A DNA stretch of 60,505 nucleotides from Burkholderiaceae bacterium (GTDB lineage: Bacteria > Pseudomonadota > Gammaproteobacteria > Burkholderiales > Burkholderiaceae_E): the NCBI GenBank assembly GCA_024637395.1, contig JAGXFG010000065.1:1-60505 (forward strand), in the 5' to 3' direction. Position numbers and translations under genes: made by a program. Position 1 is the first letter of the stretch. Every line of letters begins with the position of its first letter. Shown here piece by piece: positions 7,649 through 20,475 of the stretch. The notes under the pieces are model-generated. The model had not been told where the DNA came from. It did not search any database and was given only the letters and a program-made list of their open reading frames with translations.

Positions 7649-10600
7649 CAGCAACGCCTCGAACTCATCGGCCGGAACCGGACAGCCGAGCCGGTACCCC
7701 TGCATGCGGTCGCACCCCAGGGCCTTGATCAGCCCGACCTGCTCGTCGGTCTCCACACCTTCGGCCACGACCCGCAACTGCAGCACCTGGCCGAGGCGGA
7801 CCACCGCGCGCAGGATCATCAGGTCATCGGCGTCCGACGGTGCGTCCTGCACGAAGCTGCGATCGATCTTGAGCTCGGTGACCGCGAAGCGCCGGAGGTA
7901 GGAGAGCGATGAATAGCCGGTGCCGAAATCATCGATCGAAACCCCGACCCCGAGCTTCTGGATCCGCGCCAGCGTCGCCGCGCTGACCTCGGTGTCGAGC
8001 ATCATCGTGTGTTCGGTTATCTCGAGGGTGAGCCGCGCCGGATCCAGTCCGGAAGCGACCAGTGCCGATTCGACGGTCGCGGCGAGATCGCCGTGACGGA
8101 ACTGGCGCGCCGACAGGTTGACCGAAACCCCGATCGCCCGGGCGCCATTGGTTTGCCACGACTGCGCCCACGCGCAGGCCTCGTGCAGCGCCCAGGCGCC
8201 GATCGGCACGATCAGGTCGGTGTCTTCGGCAACATCGAGGAATTCCCCCGGAGCCACCAGTTCATCGCCAAGGCGCCAACGCAGCAGCGCCTCGGCGCTC
8301 ACCACCTGGCCGCTGCGGCAATCGAGAATCGGCTGGTAGTGCAATTCGAATTCGCCGCGCGTCAGCGCGGTCTGGAGGCTGGCGCGCAGTGCGACGTAGC
8401 GTGCTGCCCGCTGGTTGAGTTCCTGGGTGTAGAAGTGGATCACGTCGCCGCCCAGGCGCTTGGCCTGGTACATCGCGGCGTCGGCGTTGCGCAGCAGAGT
8501 CTCGGCATCGGCACCGTCGCGCGGATAAAGTGCCACGCCCAGGCTGGCGCTGGTCGACACCTCCCGGTCGGTCACTTCGGTGGCAACGCTGATTGCCTCC
8601 AGCACCCGGCCTGCCACTTCCTGGGCGGCTTCTTCGCTACCGAGATTCTCGAGCAGAATTACGAACTCGTCGCCGCCCAGCCGGGCCACCGTGTCCTCGG
8701 GACGCACACAGCGCTGCAACCGCTGGGCGACCGTGCGCAGCACCATGTCGCCAGCTTCATGCCCTAGGGCGTCGTTGATCTGCTTGAATTCGTCCAGATC
8801 CATCATCAGCACCGCCACCTGCTCCCCGGAACGTTCGGCGCGCCCGATGGCTTGGCCGAGCCGGTCACGCAACAGGGTGCGGTTGGGCAGGCTGGTGAGC
8901 ATGTCGGTAGTGGCCTGGCGCAGCAGTTCGGCCTCGTGTTGCTTGCGTTCGGTGATGTCCTTGCCAGTGCCGCGGTAACCCCTGAAAACGCCGCTCTCGT
9001 CGATGATCAACTCGCCCGAGAGGCTTCGCCAGCGCAACGCGCCGTCGGGATCGACCCGCGCGAATTCCAGGTCGCGGAACGCTCGACGTGCGCTCAATGC
9101 CGTCTTGAGCGCCGCAATTTCCTCGGGCGCGAAGCTCTCGAAGGTCGTGCCCAGCATCCGCTCGGGCGTTGCCCCGGTCAGCACATAGTAGGAATCCGAC
9201 AGGTAAGTGATGCGCAAGTTCTCATCGCGCTCCCAGATCCAGTCGGAAGAGAGCTCATTGAGCCGTCTGAAGCGCACCTCGCTCGCCCGCAACTGCTCCT
9301 CCAACTGGTGCTGGGCCGTGACGTCACGGCCGGTGCCCCGATAACCGAGGAACGATCCCGCAGCGTCGAAGACCGGTTCGCCGGAGAGCGCGCGCCAGCG
9401 CGGCACGCCGTCGGCAAAATCGTTGCGATGGAACTCGATGTTGAGGAAACGGCGCCGCTCGGCGAGCGCCTGTACGAAGCCGGGATAGGTATCCGCTAGA
9501 TAGGCCTGGGGGTCGTCCGGCCACGCGTCGAGCCCGATGCGGGTCCGCGGATCGATACCGATGTTTTGGCGATAGCTTTCCGAGAGCATGCCGATCCGAC
9601 CCTGCGCGTCAGACTCCCAGTGCCAGTCCGAGGACAGCGCGGTCAGGCTCCTGAAGCGCTCGGCGTTGGTGGCGAGTTGCTCGAGCGCCGCGCGGCGTTC
9701 CCGATTCGCCGAGATCCCGTCAAGGGCCAGGGAAAGTCCGTCCGCGACCCGCTCGGCCAGTCCGATCAGCGCCTGGTCAAACTGATGCGTCCGCCCCGAT
9801 GCGATCGACAGCACTGCGCAGACCTCGCCGGCGCGCCGCAGCGGCACACACAACATCGACGCAATCCCCTGCGAGCGCGCGCGCTCCCAGTGGGCGCGCA
9901 GCCCGTAATCGGAGCCATAGTCTGCCGTGTGCCGCGCTCGCCCCGCCGCGAAAGCCTGCGTGATGAGACTCCGGTCGTCGCCCAGTTTGTCGCCAACTCC
10001 GGTCGGATGCGCCTTGAGGCTTGCGACGGCAATACCGCGCGCAGCCATTGGAACCAGCATCAGCCCCGCCGCGTCGAGCTGATGAACCGCGACAACCTCG
10101 AACTTGCCTTTCTCATCGAGTGCCGCACAGGTCGCGGCGAACAGTTCAAGCTCGTCTGCCGTACGAACCACCGCCTCGTTGACTGCGCTCAGCACGGCGT
10201 ACATTCGGGTCAGCCGTTTCGCCCGTTCCTCGGCGTCGCGACGCGCCGTGATGTCGATGCCGGTGCCGATGTAGCCGCTGAAGTTTCCGTCGGCATCGAA
10301 GACCGGATTGCCATTCAATGAATTCCAGCAAACCTTGCCCGAGACGTCGCGGCCACAACACTGGAAATCGCGAAACGGCAGGTGTGCCTCGAGCACGTGG
10401 CGGTGCTCCTCCCAATCGTTGGGCAGGTCCTGGAGATCCGGCCGCTCCCAGCGGGCCCGCCCGATCACGGGCGGCATTTCTGGATTGTGGCATTGGTATT
10501 CGGAGACAAATACCAGCCGATGCTCGCTATCCGTTTCCCACGACCAGTCCGAGGTGAGCCCGGCCAGTTTGCTGTTGCGCGCCTCGCTCCTCGCCAGCTG

Positions 10601-11041
10601 CTCCCGGGCGGCAATGAGCCCGGTGTCAGCGCTGCTGCGCGCGGCTTGTTCCTCGAAGAGTTGCAACCCGAGAGCAATCACGCCAGCTGCGCGCTCCACC
10701 AGCGCCACGATCTCCGGATCGAACCGGCTGCGCTCCGCGGCCTGGATGTCGATCACCAGATCCGCGCTGCCGCCAATGCTGAGCGGTACTTCGAGGCGCT
10801 CGCCGTCCCCGCCCACGCGCGCTGCCCCGAAGGCCGCCACTGCCTCTTCTTGGCCGACGCGGCAGATCGCCACCCGCGTGAGCCCGCCGAGGCCGAAGAG
10901 CGCTTTGCATGACGCCAGCAACAACGCCGCCTCGTCGCGCGCGAGCGCAGACGCTTCGTTGATCGCCAGCAGTGCAGCGTGTCTGCGCCGCAGCTGTTCC
11001 AACTGCGCGTCGATTCGCGAATGGTGTGCGAAGTTGTCCAT
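7637..11041 (-). CDS. Large PAS/GAF sensor GGDEF-EAL protein
   Basis: 1134 residues from the ATG at 11041. Parts in order: an N-terminal helix and a GAF-like segment (about 20-170), a first PAS (SDWSWETDSEHRLVFVS), a second GAF (about 300-450), PAS repeats beginning SSDWHWESD and SSDWIWERD, a GGDEF domain with intact GGDEF near 789, and an EAL domain with EALLRW near 915 and the DDFGTGYSSLSYL motif. No membrane helix is visible, so this is a cytoplasmic multi-input c-di-GMP enzyme. An in-frame GTG/ATG further upstream (to 11191) would add 50 residues of low-complexity sequence; the ATG at 11041, preceded by GGGGG, fits better. The C-terminus ends about 24 residues earlier than its paralogue at 4410-6689 and its stop codon lies in duplicated xthA sequence. 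Confidence 0.9.
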   Translation of the reverse strand: MDNFAHHSRIDAQLEQLRRRHAALLAINEASALARDEAALLLASCKALFGLGGLTRVAICRVGQEEAVAAFGAARVGGDGERLEVPLSIGGSADLVIDIQAAERSRFDPEIVALVERAAGVIALGLQLFEEQAARSSADTGLIAAREQLARSEARNSKLAGLTSDWSWETDSEHRLVFVSEYQCHNPEMPPVIGRARWERPDLQDLPNDWEEHRHVLEAHLPFRDFQCCGRDVSGKVCWNSLNGNPVFDADGNFSGYIGTGIDITARRDAEERAKRLTRMYAVLSAVNEAVVRTADELELFAATCAALDEKGKFEVVAVHQLDAAGLMLVPMAARGIAVASLKAHPTGVGDKLGDDRSLITQAFAAGRARHTADYGSDYGLRAHWERARSQGIASMLCVPLRRAGEVCAVLSIASGRTHQFDQALIGLAERVADGLSLALDGISANRERRAALEQLATNAERFRSLTALSSDWHWESDAQGRIGMLSESYRQNIGIDPRTRIGLDAWPDDPQAYLADTYPGFVQALAERRRFLNIEFHRNDFADGVPRWRALSGEPVFDAAGSFLGYRGTGRDVTAQHQLEEQLRASEVRFRRLNELSSDWIWERDENLRITYLSDSYYVLTGATPERMLGTTFESFAPEEIAALKTALSARRAFRDLEFARVDPDGALRWRSLSGELIIDESGVFRGYRGTGKDITERKQHEAELLRQATTDMLTSLPNRTLLRDRLGQAIGRAERSGEQVAVLMMDLDEFKQINDALGHEAGDMVLRTVAQRLQRCVRPEDTVARLGGDEFVILLENLGSEEAAQEVAGRVLEAISVATEVTDREVSTSASLGVALYPRDGADAETLLRNADAAMYQAKRLGGDVIHFYTQELNQRAARYVALRASLQTALTRGEFELHYQPILDCRSGQVVSAEALLRWRLGDELVAPGEFLDVAEDTDLIVPIGAWALHEACAWAQSWQTNGARAIGVSVNLSARQFRHGDLAATVESALVASGLDPARLTLEITEHTMMLDTEVSAATLARIQKLGVGVSIDDFGTGYSSLSYLRRFAVTELKIDRSFVQDAPSDADDLMILRAVVRLGQVLQLRVVAEGVETDEQVGLIKALGCDRMQGYRLGCPVPADEFEALLCAS

Positions 11042-11199
11042 TGCCCCCAGCGGTTGACGGCGCGGGCCATTTCCATGGGCTGCGCTCGGATGTGCTGTCG
11101 GCAGTATCTTAGCCAACTGCGCCACCGTTGCAGTTCGGGCGGCCCGACGGCACGGCACGACCGGCGAGTGGTCGCTTCCGAGGGGCCACAACCCTCACG

Positions 11200-11205
11200 T
11201 ATGAT
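11200..11205 (+). promoter_or_regulatory. Possible -10 element for pyrE
   Basis: TATGAT (5 of 6 to consensus) lies 37 bases upstream of the pyrE ATG, in the 200-base divergent region shared with the GGDEF-EAL gene. The -35 side (TTCCGA, 18 bases upstream) is poor. No operator-like repeat was seen between 11042 and 11241. Confidence 0.35.
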
Positions 11206-11241
11206 CTCGACTCAACCACCAACAACCGCAACAGGGGTTAC

Positions 11242-11934
11242 ATGTCGAGCACCGCGCGCGCGCAGTTCATCCGTTTCGCGATCGCTTCGGGCATCCTGCG
11301 CTTTGGCTCGTTTCGCACCAAAGCCGGCCGAATGTCGCCGTATTTCTTCAACGCCGGCCTGTTCCATGACGGCGCCATGCTCGGCCGGATCGCGCAGTTC
11401 TATGCCGACACACTCTCGGCAGCCGAGCACGAGGCCGGGTTGCGCTACGACCTGCTGTTCGGCCCCGCCTACAAGGGCATCACGCTGGCCTCGGCAACAG
11501 CGGTCGCGCTCGCGCAGCGGGGACGCAACGTCGGCTTCGCGTACAACCGCAAGGAAGCCAAGGACCACGGCGAGGGCGGCACGCTGGTGGGCGCGCCGCT
11601 GGCCGGGCGGGTGGTGATCGTCGACGACGTCATCTCGGCCGGAACTTCGGTGCGCGAATCGGTCGACCTGATCCGTGGCGCCGGCGCCGAGCCGGTCGCG
11701 GTGCTGATCGCGCTTGACCGCCAGGAACGCGGCGGCACGGCCGAGGCACCCACCGATCGCTCGGCAGTGCAGGAGGTGCGAGCCCTCTTCGGAATTCCGG
11801 TGTTCTCGATCGCCAGCCTGGACGACGTGCTCGAGTTTCTCGATTCCGAGCAGGCCGGCTCGTCCGGATTGGCGCCCTGGCGTGACCAGGTGGCGGCCTA
11901 CCGTGCCCGCTACGGAGTGGCGGCCGCCGACTGA
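11242..11934 (+). CDS. pyrE: Orotate phosphoribosyltransferase
   Basis: 230 residues. The PRPP-binding motif is present as [13 protein letters not shown] (about 128-140), and the protein has the family start ([35 protein letters not shown]) and the [10 protein letters not shown] loop. It joins orotate to PRPP, making OMP in pyrimidine synthesis, in the cytoplasm. The ATG at 11242 is preceded by AGGGG and matches the usual N-terminus; the frame stays open upstream but that extension is not conserved-looking. It converges on gatB and is transcribed away from the GGDEF-EAL gene; no other pyrimidine gene is near. Confidence 0.95.
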   Translation: MSSTARAQFIRFAIASGILRFGSFRTKAGRMSPYFFNAGLFHDGAMLGRIAQFYADTLSAAEHEAGLRYDLLFGPAYKGITLASATAVALAQRGRNVGFAYNRKEAKDHGEGGTLVGAPLAGRVVIVDDVISAGTSVRESVDLIRGAGAEPVAVLIALDRQERGGTAEAPTDRSAVQEVRALFGIPVFSIASLDDVLEFLDSEQAGSSGLAPWRDQVAAYRARYGVAAAD

Positions 11935-12001
11935 GGCAGCGCGGGACGAGCAGTCGCCGCCCTGCCGGCGCTCGCGCGCCCGGTGCGGCCGGTTGCCCGG
12001 T

Positions 12002-13468
<1,467 letters not shown>

Positions 13469-13505
13469 CTTCACAACCTCTCTGAATAAAAGCGCCGCGC
13501 CAGGG

Positions 13506-14102
13506 CTAGAGCCGCGCGCAGCCGCCCGTTGCCGGATCGAACATCACCGGCCAGGCACGGTCGTAGATTCCCGGGGTGCAACGCGCCGCGCAGTCGGCAT
13601 GCGCCAGCGTGATGCGCCGCTCATCGCGCCAGACCATCAGCTTGCAACCGCTGCCGTCACGCGCCTGCAACTCGATGTGGGGGCGGCTGCGGGTCTGCGC
13701 GAAATCGACCCCCTCAAACGAACAGGAACCGCGCCGGCCGACGTGCAGATCCCAGGACAGAGCCTCGACGTGGTTGTCGCGCACCCGCAGGGTCGCGCGC
13801 TCGCGGTAGCCATCGACCTCGATTTGCGCACAGGCTCCCTGCAGATTGATCGGGCGCTCGGCAATCCGCCCCGGACGCGACGGCGCGGGTAGCGGCGCCG
13901 GAGTTGCCGTCGGCGGCAACGCCGGCGTGGGCTGCGGGTGCGGCGCGGGCGTGGGCTGCGGGCGCGGCGCCGGGATGGGCTGCGGAGCGGGGGGCTGTGC
14001 CGGCTGGGGCGCGGTGGGCGTCGGGCGCGGCGGCGGAAGGTACACGCACCCGGCCAGGAGTGTGGTGATCAACCAGAGCACGGCGCGGCTGCGCATTTTC
14101 AT
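13506..14102 (-). CDS. Putative lipoprotein with proline-rich linker
   Basis: 198 residues. The N-terminus has a lipobox (LLAGC, acylated Cys near 19), so the protein should be lipid-anchored. Residues about 23-78 are a Pro/Ala/Gln/Thr-rich linker with imperfect repeats of the type APxPQPTPAP, likely spanning the periplasm or wall. The C-terminal ~115 residues form a compact domain with six cysteines and no recognisable family. Its start overlaps the gatA stop by four bases (ATGA), so it is translated with the gatCAB operon, yet it has no known link to tRNA amidation. The GC-rich repeated linker DNA (about 13885-14035) is prone to length change. Confidence 0.75.
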   Translation of the reverse strand: MKMRSRAVLWLITTLLAGCVYLPPPRPTPTAPQPAQPPAPQPIPAPRPQPTPAPHPQPTPALPPTATPAPLPAPSRPGRIAERPINLQGACAQIEVDGYRERATLRVRDNHVEALSWDLHVGRRGSCSFEGVDFAQTRSRPHIELQARDGSGCKLMVWRDERRITLAHADCAARCTPGIYDRAWPVMFDPATGGCARL

Positions 14103-15574
14103 ACCTGCCCCCGCGGCCGGCGCAGGTGCCAGTCGCTGCCCTGCTGGAACCGGTGGGCGACCTCGAGCAAGCGCGCTTCGCCGAAGTAGTTGCCGATCAG
14201 CTGCAGGCCTACCGGCCGGCCGAGAGCGCCGAAACCGACCGGCAGCGAAAGCCCCGGCAGACCCGCCAGCGACGCCGGCAGGGTGAAAATGTCAGCCAGG
14301 TAGTTCTGCACCGGGTCATCGGTGCGCTCGCCGATGTTCCAGGCCACCGTCGGTGATACCGGCCCGGCGATGATGTCGACCTCATCGAACGCGGCGCGGA
14401 AATCCTCGGCGATCAAGCGACGCAACTTCTGCGCCTGCAGGTAATAGGCGTCGTAATAGCCGTGCGAGAGCACGTAGGCTCCGATCAGGATCCGGCGCTT
14501 GACCTCGGCGCCGAAACCTTCGGCCCGGGTGCGCTGGTACATGTCGTTGAGATCGCGATACTCGGCCGCCCGGTGGCCGTAGCGCACACCGTCGAAGCGC
14601 GACAGGTTGCTCGAGGCTTCCGCCGGTGCGATCACGTAGTAGGCTGGAATCGACAGTTCGGTCTTGGGCAGTGAAACCGGAACACACACAGCGCCCAGCT
14701 CCTCGAGCGCGCGCAGCGCGGCTTCGATCGGGGCGCGGACATCGGCAGCCAGGCCGGCGCCAAAGAATTCGCCCGGAATGCCGATGCGCAGCCCCCGCAG
14801 CGGCTGCGAACCTGAAACCGGCGCGTCGAGCGCGGCCCCGAAGTCCTCCGGCGCGCGCTCCAGGCTGGTCGAATCGCGCTCGTCGAAACCGGCCATTGCG
14901 CTGAGCAAGTGCGCGCAATCCCGCGCCGAGCGCCCGAACGCACCCCCCTGATCAAGGCTCGAGGCAAAGGCGATCATCCCGTAGCGCGAGACCCGCCCGT
15001 AGGTCGGCTTGATCCCGGTAACGCCGCACATCGCGGCCGGCTGGCGGACCGAACCGCCGGTATCGGTGCCGGTGGCGATCGGTGCCAGCCCGGCAGCCAC
15101 CGCCGCGGCCGACCCGCCCGAGGAACCCCCGGGAATGGCCGCCTCGTCCCAGGGATTGCGCACCGGCCCGAACCAGGAGTTCTCGGTCGACGAGCCCATC
15201 GCGAACTCGTCGCAGTTGGTCTTGCCCAGGCACACCGCGCCGGCCGACCCGAGCCGCGCCACCACGGTCGCATCGAACGGGCTGACGTAGTCGGCCAGCA
15301 TTCGCGAGCCGGCGGTCGAGCGCCAGCCGCGGGTCACGAAGATATCCTTGTGCGCCAGTGGAATGCCCAACAGTGGCGTAAGGTCTTTCGCCGCCAGCCG
15401 GGCGTCGGCGGCGCGGGCCTGGGCGAGGGTCAGTTCCGGGCGCACGTCGACGAACGCGTTGAGCCGGTCGGCGGCGATCCGGTCGAGGAAATGGCGGGCC
15501 AGCTCCTCGGCGCTGAAGCTGCCGGCGTCGAGCCCGGCGCGCAGCTCGGCCAGGCCAAGTTGGTGCATGCTCAT
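14099..15574 (-). CDS. gatA: Asp-tRNA(Asn)/Glu-tRNA(Gln) amidotransferase subunit A
   Basis: 491 residues, an amidase-signature enzyme: AHKDIF holds the catalytic Lys, and [14 protein letters not shown] followed by [12 protein letters not shown] holds the cis-Ser and the Ser nucleophile. GatA frees ammonia from glutamine (or asparagine) for use by GatB. The ATG at 15574 overlaps the gatC stop as ATGA, giving [11 protein letters not shown]; a longer reading to 15634 would run into gatC and is not credible. The usual order gatC-gatA-gatB is kept but with one extra gene before gatB. Confidence 0.96.
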   Translation of the reverse strand: MSMHQLGLAELRAGLDAGSFSAEELARHFLDRIAADRLNAFVDVRPELTLAQARAADARLAAKDLTPLLGIPLAHKDIFVTRGWRSTAGSRMLADYVSPFDATVVARLGSAGAVCLGKTNCDEFAMGSSTENSWFGPVRNPWDEAAIPGGSSGGSAAAVAAGLAPIATGTDTGGSVRQPAAMCGVTGIKPTYGRVSRYGMIAFASSLDQGGAFGRSARDCAHLLSAMAGFDERDSTSLERAPEDFGAALDAPVSGSQPLRGLRIGIPGEFFGAGLAADVRAPIEAALRALEELGAVCVPVSLPKTELSIPAYYVIAPAEASSNLSRFDGVRYGHRAAEYRDLNDMYQRTRAEGFGAEVKRRILIGAYVLSHGYYDAYYLQAQKLRRLIAEDFRAAFDEVDIIAGPVSPTVAWNIGERTDDPVQNYLADIFTLPASLAGLPGLSLPVGFGALGRPVGLQLIGNYFGEARLLEVAHRFQQGSDWHLRRPRGQV

Positions 15575-15858
15575 TCGATTACTTTCGGCACGAGGTAGAG
15601 GCCGCGCTCGTGGGCCGGCGCCACCGCCTGGCACTCGGCGCGCCGATCCGGTTCGGTGGGCACGTCGGAGCGCAGGCGCAGCGCCATTTCCTGGGGGTTG
15701 GTCATCGGCGCCACGCCGGTGGTATCGACCGACTGGAGCCGTTCGATCAGACCGAAGATGTCATTGATCTGCGCATGCATGTGCTGCGCCTCGGCAGGGT
15801 CGAGCTGGATCCGGGCGAGGTGCGCGATGCGCTCGACCTCGGGTAGGGTCAGGGACAT
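15571..15858 (-). CDS. gatC: Asp-tRNA(Asn)/Glu-tRNA(Gln) amidotransferase subunit C
   Basis: 95 residues, the normal GatC length. Start [19 protein letters not shown] and end ([16 protein letters not shown]) are typical. GatC wraps round GatA and GatB and stabilises the complex. First gene of the gatCAB operon; transcribed divergently from mreB across a 136-base gap. Confidence 0.95.
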   Translation of the reverse strand: MSLTLPEVERIAHLARIQLDPAEAQHMHAQINDIFGLIERLQSVDTTGVAPMTNPQEMALRLRSDVPTEPDRRAECQAVAPAHERGLYLVPKVIE

Positions 15859-15932
15859 GAGCGTTTCTGGGGGCGCGGCGCGAGCCGCTCGGGATCGCGC
15901 CGGCAGCCCCGGACTGGTCAGGTGGATGCGGG

Positions 15933-15938
15933 ATTATA
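15933..15938 (-). promoter_or_regulatory. Consensus -10 for the gatCAB operon
   Basis: On the minus strand this reads TATAAT, an exact -10 hexamer, 75 bases upstream of gatC. The matching -35 region (CAAATC at 17 bases) is weak. The same AT-rich patch offers TATCAT (15942-15947) on the plus strand, a possible -10 for mreB, so both divergent operons may start from this spot. Confidence 0.5.
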
Positions 15939-15964
15939 AGGTATCATTAGCCGCTGATTTGTGA

Positions 15965-17038
<1,074 letters not shown>

Positions 17039-17082
17039 GCCGCGTGGCGTGGCTGGTGCCGTCTCGCGGCCCCGTCTGAGCG

Positions 17083-17991
17083 ATGGAACATAGCCCGCCG
17101 CCGTTCTTCAAGCAGGGCCCTTCCGCAAACGCGCGGCTGGCCTTCTTCGCGCTGCTGGCGATCGCGCTGCTCGTCATCGACGCCCGCACCAGCATGCTCG
17201 CCACGATCCGCCAGGGAATCGGCGCCGCGCTCTATCCACTGCAGCGCACCGTGCTGGTGCCGCGCGACACCGCGCGCGTCCTCGGTGACTACTTCGGCGG
17301 CGTTGCCCGGCTGCGTGACGAGCGTGCCGAACTGGCGCGGATCGAGGCCACCAACGCCCGCACCCTGTTGCAGGTCGAGCAACTGGCCGCCGAGAACAGC
17401 CAGTTGCGCCGCACCCTCGAGATGCGCGAACGGCTGGCGATTCGCTCGATCGTCGGCGAGGTGCTCTACGAAACCCGCGACCCGTTCACTCACCGGATCG
17501 TGCTCGACCGCGGCCTGCAGCATGGCATCGCGCCTGGTCAACCGGTGATTGATGCCAGCGGCGTCATCGGACAGGTGACGCGGGTGTTGCCGCTCTCGAG
17601 CGAAGTGACGCTGATCAGCGATCGCAGCACGACTCTGCCGGTGGAACTGGCGCGCACCGGGCAGCGCGCGATCAGCTTTGGCGGTCCCGATCCCGGGCAC
17701 CTCGAATTGCGCTACCTGCCGACCAATTCCGACGTCGTGGCGGGCGACCTTGCGGTCACCTCCGGGCTCGATGGGCTATTTCCGCCCGGCTTGCCGGTGG
17801 GCCGGGTGGAGTCGTTCAAGCGCGAGAGCGGCGGCTCGTTCGCGAGCGCCACCATGACCCCGGTGGCCGGAATCCACAGCAGCCGCCTGCTGCTGGTGCT
17901 CCTCACCGAGCGCGCCAATGTCCCGGCAAACCAGCCCGAGGAAGCGCCCCGGACCGCTCCCCGCTCCCGCGCTCGCGCGGCGACTAAATAG
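17083..17991 (+). CDS. mreC: Rod shape-determining protein MreC
   Basis: 302 residues: a membrane helix at about 22-42, a coiled coil (about 70-115, ARLRDERAELARIEATNAR) and paired beta domains in the periplasm (IVGEVLYETRDPFTHRIVLDRG, GVIGQVTRVLP, GDLAVTSGLDGLFPPGLPVGRV). The last ~25 residues are a basic, Pro/Arg-rich tail. MreC links MreB to PBP2 and RodA. It sits 44 bases after mreB and 3 bases before mreD. Confidence 0.95.
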   Translation: MEHSPPPFFKQGPSANARLAFFALLAIALLVIDARTSMLATIRQGIGAALYPLQRTVLVPRDTARVLGDYFGGVARLRDERAELARIEATNARTLLQVEQLAAENSQLRRTLEMRERLAIRSIVGEVLYETRDPFTHRIVLDRGLQHGIAPGQPVIDASGVIGQVTRVLPLSSEVTLISDRSTTLPVELARTGQRAISFGGPDPGHLELRYLPTNSDVVAGDLAVTSGLDGLFPPGLPVGRVESFKRESGGSFASATMTPVAGIHSSRLLLVLLTERANVPANQPEEAPRTAPRSRARAATK

Positions 17992-17994
17992 ACC

Positions 17995-18510
17995 ATGGCG
18001 ACGCGCCGCGAATACCTTCTGGCACCCGCCAACCGGGCGTTCATCACGTTCACCATCGTCGTGGCGTTCATCCTCAACGTCCTGCCCTGGGGCAGGATGA
18101 CCGGCATGCCGGACTTCCTGGTCCTGACGCTGGTGTTCTGGAACGTGCGCCAGCCCCGCATGGTCGGGATCGGAATCGCATTCCTGTTCGGCCTGCTGAT
18201 GGACGTCCACGACGCCGCGCTGCTGGGCGAGCATGCGCTCGTCTACAGCCTGCTTTCATACGGCGCGATCAGCCTGCACCGCCGCATTCCCTGGTTCAGC
18301 ATGCCGGCGCAGATGGCACATGTGCTGCCGCTTCTGCTCGCCGGACAGATCGTCGCGCTGGCGTTGCGCATGGCGCTGGGCGGCGGTTTCCCCGGCTGGT
18401 TCTACTTCCTGCCCAGCATCACCGGCACGCTGCTCTGGCCGCTGGCCGAGTGGCTGCTGCTGGCGCCGCAGCGGGTGGCTGTCGCGCATGACGAAAACCG
18501 GCCGCTCTGA
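17995..18510 (+). CDS. mreD: Rod shape-determining membrane protein MreD
   Basis: 171 residues, hydrophobic throughout with about five membrane helices, and the family segment PDFLVLTLVFWNVRQP plus GLLMDVHDAALLGEHAL. It is the integral membrane member of the elongasome core. The gene starts three bases after the mreC stop, so translation is probably coupled. Confidence 0.93.
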   Translation: MATRREYLLAPANRAFITFTIVVAFILNVLPWGRMTGMPDFLVLTLVFWNVRQPRMVGIGIAFLFGLLMDVHDAALLGEHALVYSLLSYGAISLHRRIPWFSMPAQMAHVLPLLLAGQIVALALRMALGGGFPGWFYFLPSITGTLLWPLAEWLLLAPQRVAVAHDENRPL

Positions 18511-18522
18511 GGGCCGGCGGCG

Positions 18523-20475
18523 ATGAGCGCGGCGCGCGACACTGGCGACGACCTGCATAAGATGCGGCTCCGGCTCGGGCTCGGCCTGGCGCTCGTGCTG
18601 CTGATGCTGGGTTTGCTGGTGGCGCGCCTGGTCTACCTCCAGGTCTGGCGCTACACGGATTTCCAGGCTCAGGCCGAGAACAACCGCATCTCGCTCGTGC
18701 CCGAGACCCCGTCACGCGGGTTGATCAGCGACCGCAACGGCATCGTGCTGGCGGAGAACGTCTCGGCATTCACGCTCGAACTCGCGCCCGCGCAGATCGC
18801 CGACCTCAATGGCACGATCGAAGAGCTGGCGGCGCTCATCGACATCGATCAGCGCGACCGGCGCCGCTTCCAGCGCATGCTCGAGGAGTCGCGCAGCCTC
18901 GAAACGATCCCGCTCAAGGTCCGGCTCTCGGAGGAGGAAGTGGCCAAGGTCGCGGTGGCGCGTTATCGGCTGCCGGGCGTCGAGATCAGGGCGCGGCAAT
19001 TCCGCAGCTACCCGTTCGGCGGCAGCGCGGCGCACCTGCTTGGCCACATCGGACGGATTTCGGCCCCGGACATGGCGCGCATCGACGCGGCAGACGACGC
19101 GTCGAACTACGCCGGCGCCACCCACATCGGCAAGACCGGCGTCGAGTTGAGCTACGAGAAACAGCTCCGCGGCGTCCCTGGAGTAGACCGGGTCGAGGTC
19201 TCGGCCGGCGGCCGCATAGTGCGCACGCTCTCGCGCATTCCGCCTACGCCGGGTGAAAATCTCGCGCTGTCGATCGACATCCGGCTCCAGAAACTGCTCG
19301 AGGATCTCTACGGCGATCGCAAGGGGGCGCTGGTGGCGATCGAACCCGCGACCGGCGAGGTGCTGGCCTTCGTGTCCCGGCCGACGTTCGATCCCAACTC
19401 ATTTGTCGACGGCATCGACTACGCCAGCTGGAACGCGCTCAACGATGACCCCGACAAGCCGCTGATGAACCGGCCTCTGCGCGGCACCTATCCGCCGGGC
19501 TCGACCTACAAGCCGTTCATGGCGCTGGCAGCGCTCACCACTGGGACCCGCACACCCGAATTCACGATTCAGGATCCGGGCTACTTCATGGTCGGCAAGC
19601 GCCGCTTCCGCGACTCGAAGCCCGAGGGCAACGGCACAGTCAACCTCCACAAGTCGATCGTCGTCTCGAGCGATACCTACTACTACCGGGTCGCCTACGA
19701 GATGGGCCCCGACGCGATCCACGACTTCATGGTGCCCTGGGGTTTCGGGCAGATAACCGGAATCGACCTCGACAACGAGGCGACCGGACTTCTGCCCTCG
19801 AGCGCCTGGAAAATGAAACGCTTGAAGGAGAAGTGGTATCCCGGGGAAAGCCCTTCGATCGGGATCGGCCAGGGCTTCAACGCGTTCACCATCCTGCAAC
19901 TCTCCCACGCCACCGCCACGCTGGCCAATGGCGGCCTGGCGATCAGCCCCCATGTGGTGCGCGCGATCATCGACCCGCTCTCGCGTGCAGAAGTCGCCAT
20001 GGCGCCGCCCGCCAGCCACCAGATCGCGAACAATCCGCGCTACCTCGAGCTTGTCAAGAGCGCCATGATCGACGTGAGCCGCGAGGGCACCAGCCGGATC
20101 GCCTTTGCCGGCGTCGAATACGCGGTCGCCAGCAAAACCGGCACAGCCCAGGTGATCGGGATCAAGCAGAACGAGAAGTACAACGCCAGCCGCATCGCCG
20201 AACGCTTCCGCGACCATTCGCTCTTCATAGCGTACGCGCCCGCCGAGAAGCCGCGGATTGCGATCGCGCTGATCGTCGAGAATGGCGGCTTCGGCGCCCA
20301 GGCTGCCGCCCCGATCGCGCGCGCCGCGTTCGATTTTTACCTGCTGGGCAAGCTGCCACGCGATTTCGACACCCGCGGGATGCCGGGCATGGATGACGAC
20401 GCGACGCTGCGCGACATCCCGGCTGATCTCGACCCCCAGGAAGTCCCGCTGGCCGGTGAGAGGGAGGGGCAATGA
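18523..20475 (+). CDS. mrdA: Penicillin-binding protein 2 (elongation transpeptidase)
   Basis: 650 residues. One N-terminal membrane helix (about 20-42), a pedestal domain beginning at RGLISDRNG, and a transpeptidase domain with all three active-site motifs: STYK (about 327-330), SSD (about 384-386) and KTGT (about 542-545). It cross-links new peptidoglycan along the side wall together with RodA. The last four bases overlap the start of rodA (ATGA), so the two partners are made together. Confidence 0.97.
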   Translation: MSAARDTGDDLHKMRLRLGLGLALVLLMLGLLVARLVYLQVWRYTDFQAQAENNRISLVPETPSRGLISDRNGIVLAENVSAFTLELAPAQIADLNGTIEELAALIDIDQRDRRRFQRMLEESRSLETIPLKVRLSEEEVAKVAVARYRLPGVEIRARQFRSYPFGGSAAHLLGHIGRISAPDMARIDAADDASNYAGATHIGKTGVELSYEKQLRGVPGVDRVEVSAGGRIVRTLSRIPPTPGENLALSIDIRLQKLLEDLYGDRKGALVAIEPATGEVLAFVSRPTFDPNSFVDGIDYASWNALNDDPDKPLMNRPLRGTYPPGSTYKPFMALAALTTGTRTPEFTIQDPGYFMVGKRRFRDSKPEGNGTVNLHKSIVVSSDTYYYRVAYEMGPDAIHDFMVPWGFGQITGIDLDNEATGLLPSSAWKMKRLKEKWYPGESPSIGIGQGFNAFTILQLSHATATLANGGLAISPHVVRAIIDPLSRAEVAMAPPASHQIANNPRYLELVKSAMIDVSREGTSRIAFAGVEYAVASKTGTAQVIGIKQNEKYNASRIAERFRDHSLFIAYAPAEKPRIAIALIVENGGFGAQAAAPIARAAFDFYLLGKLPRDFDTRGMPGMDDDATLRDIPADLDPQEVPLAGEREGQ

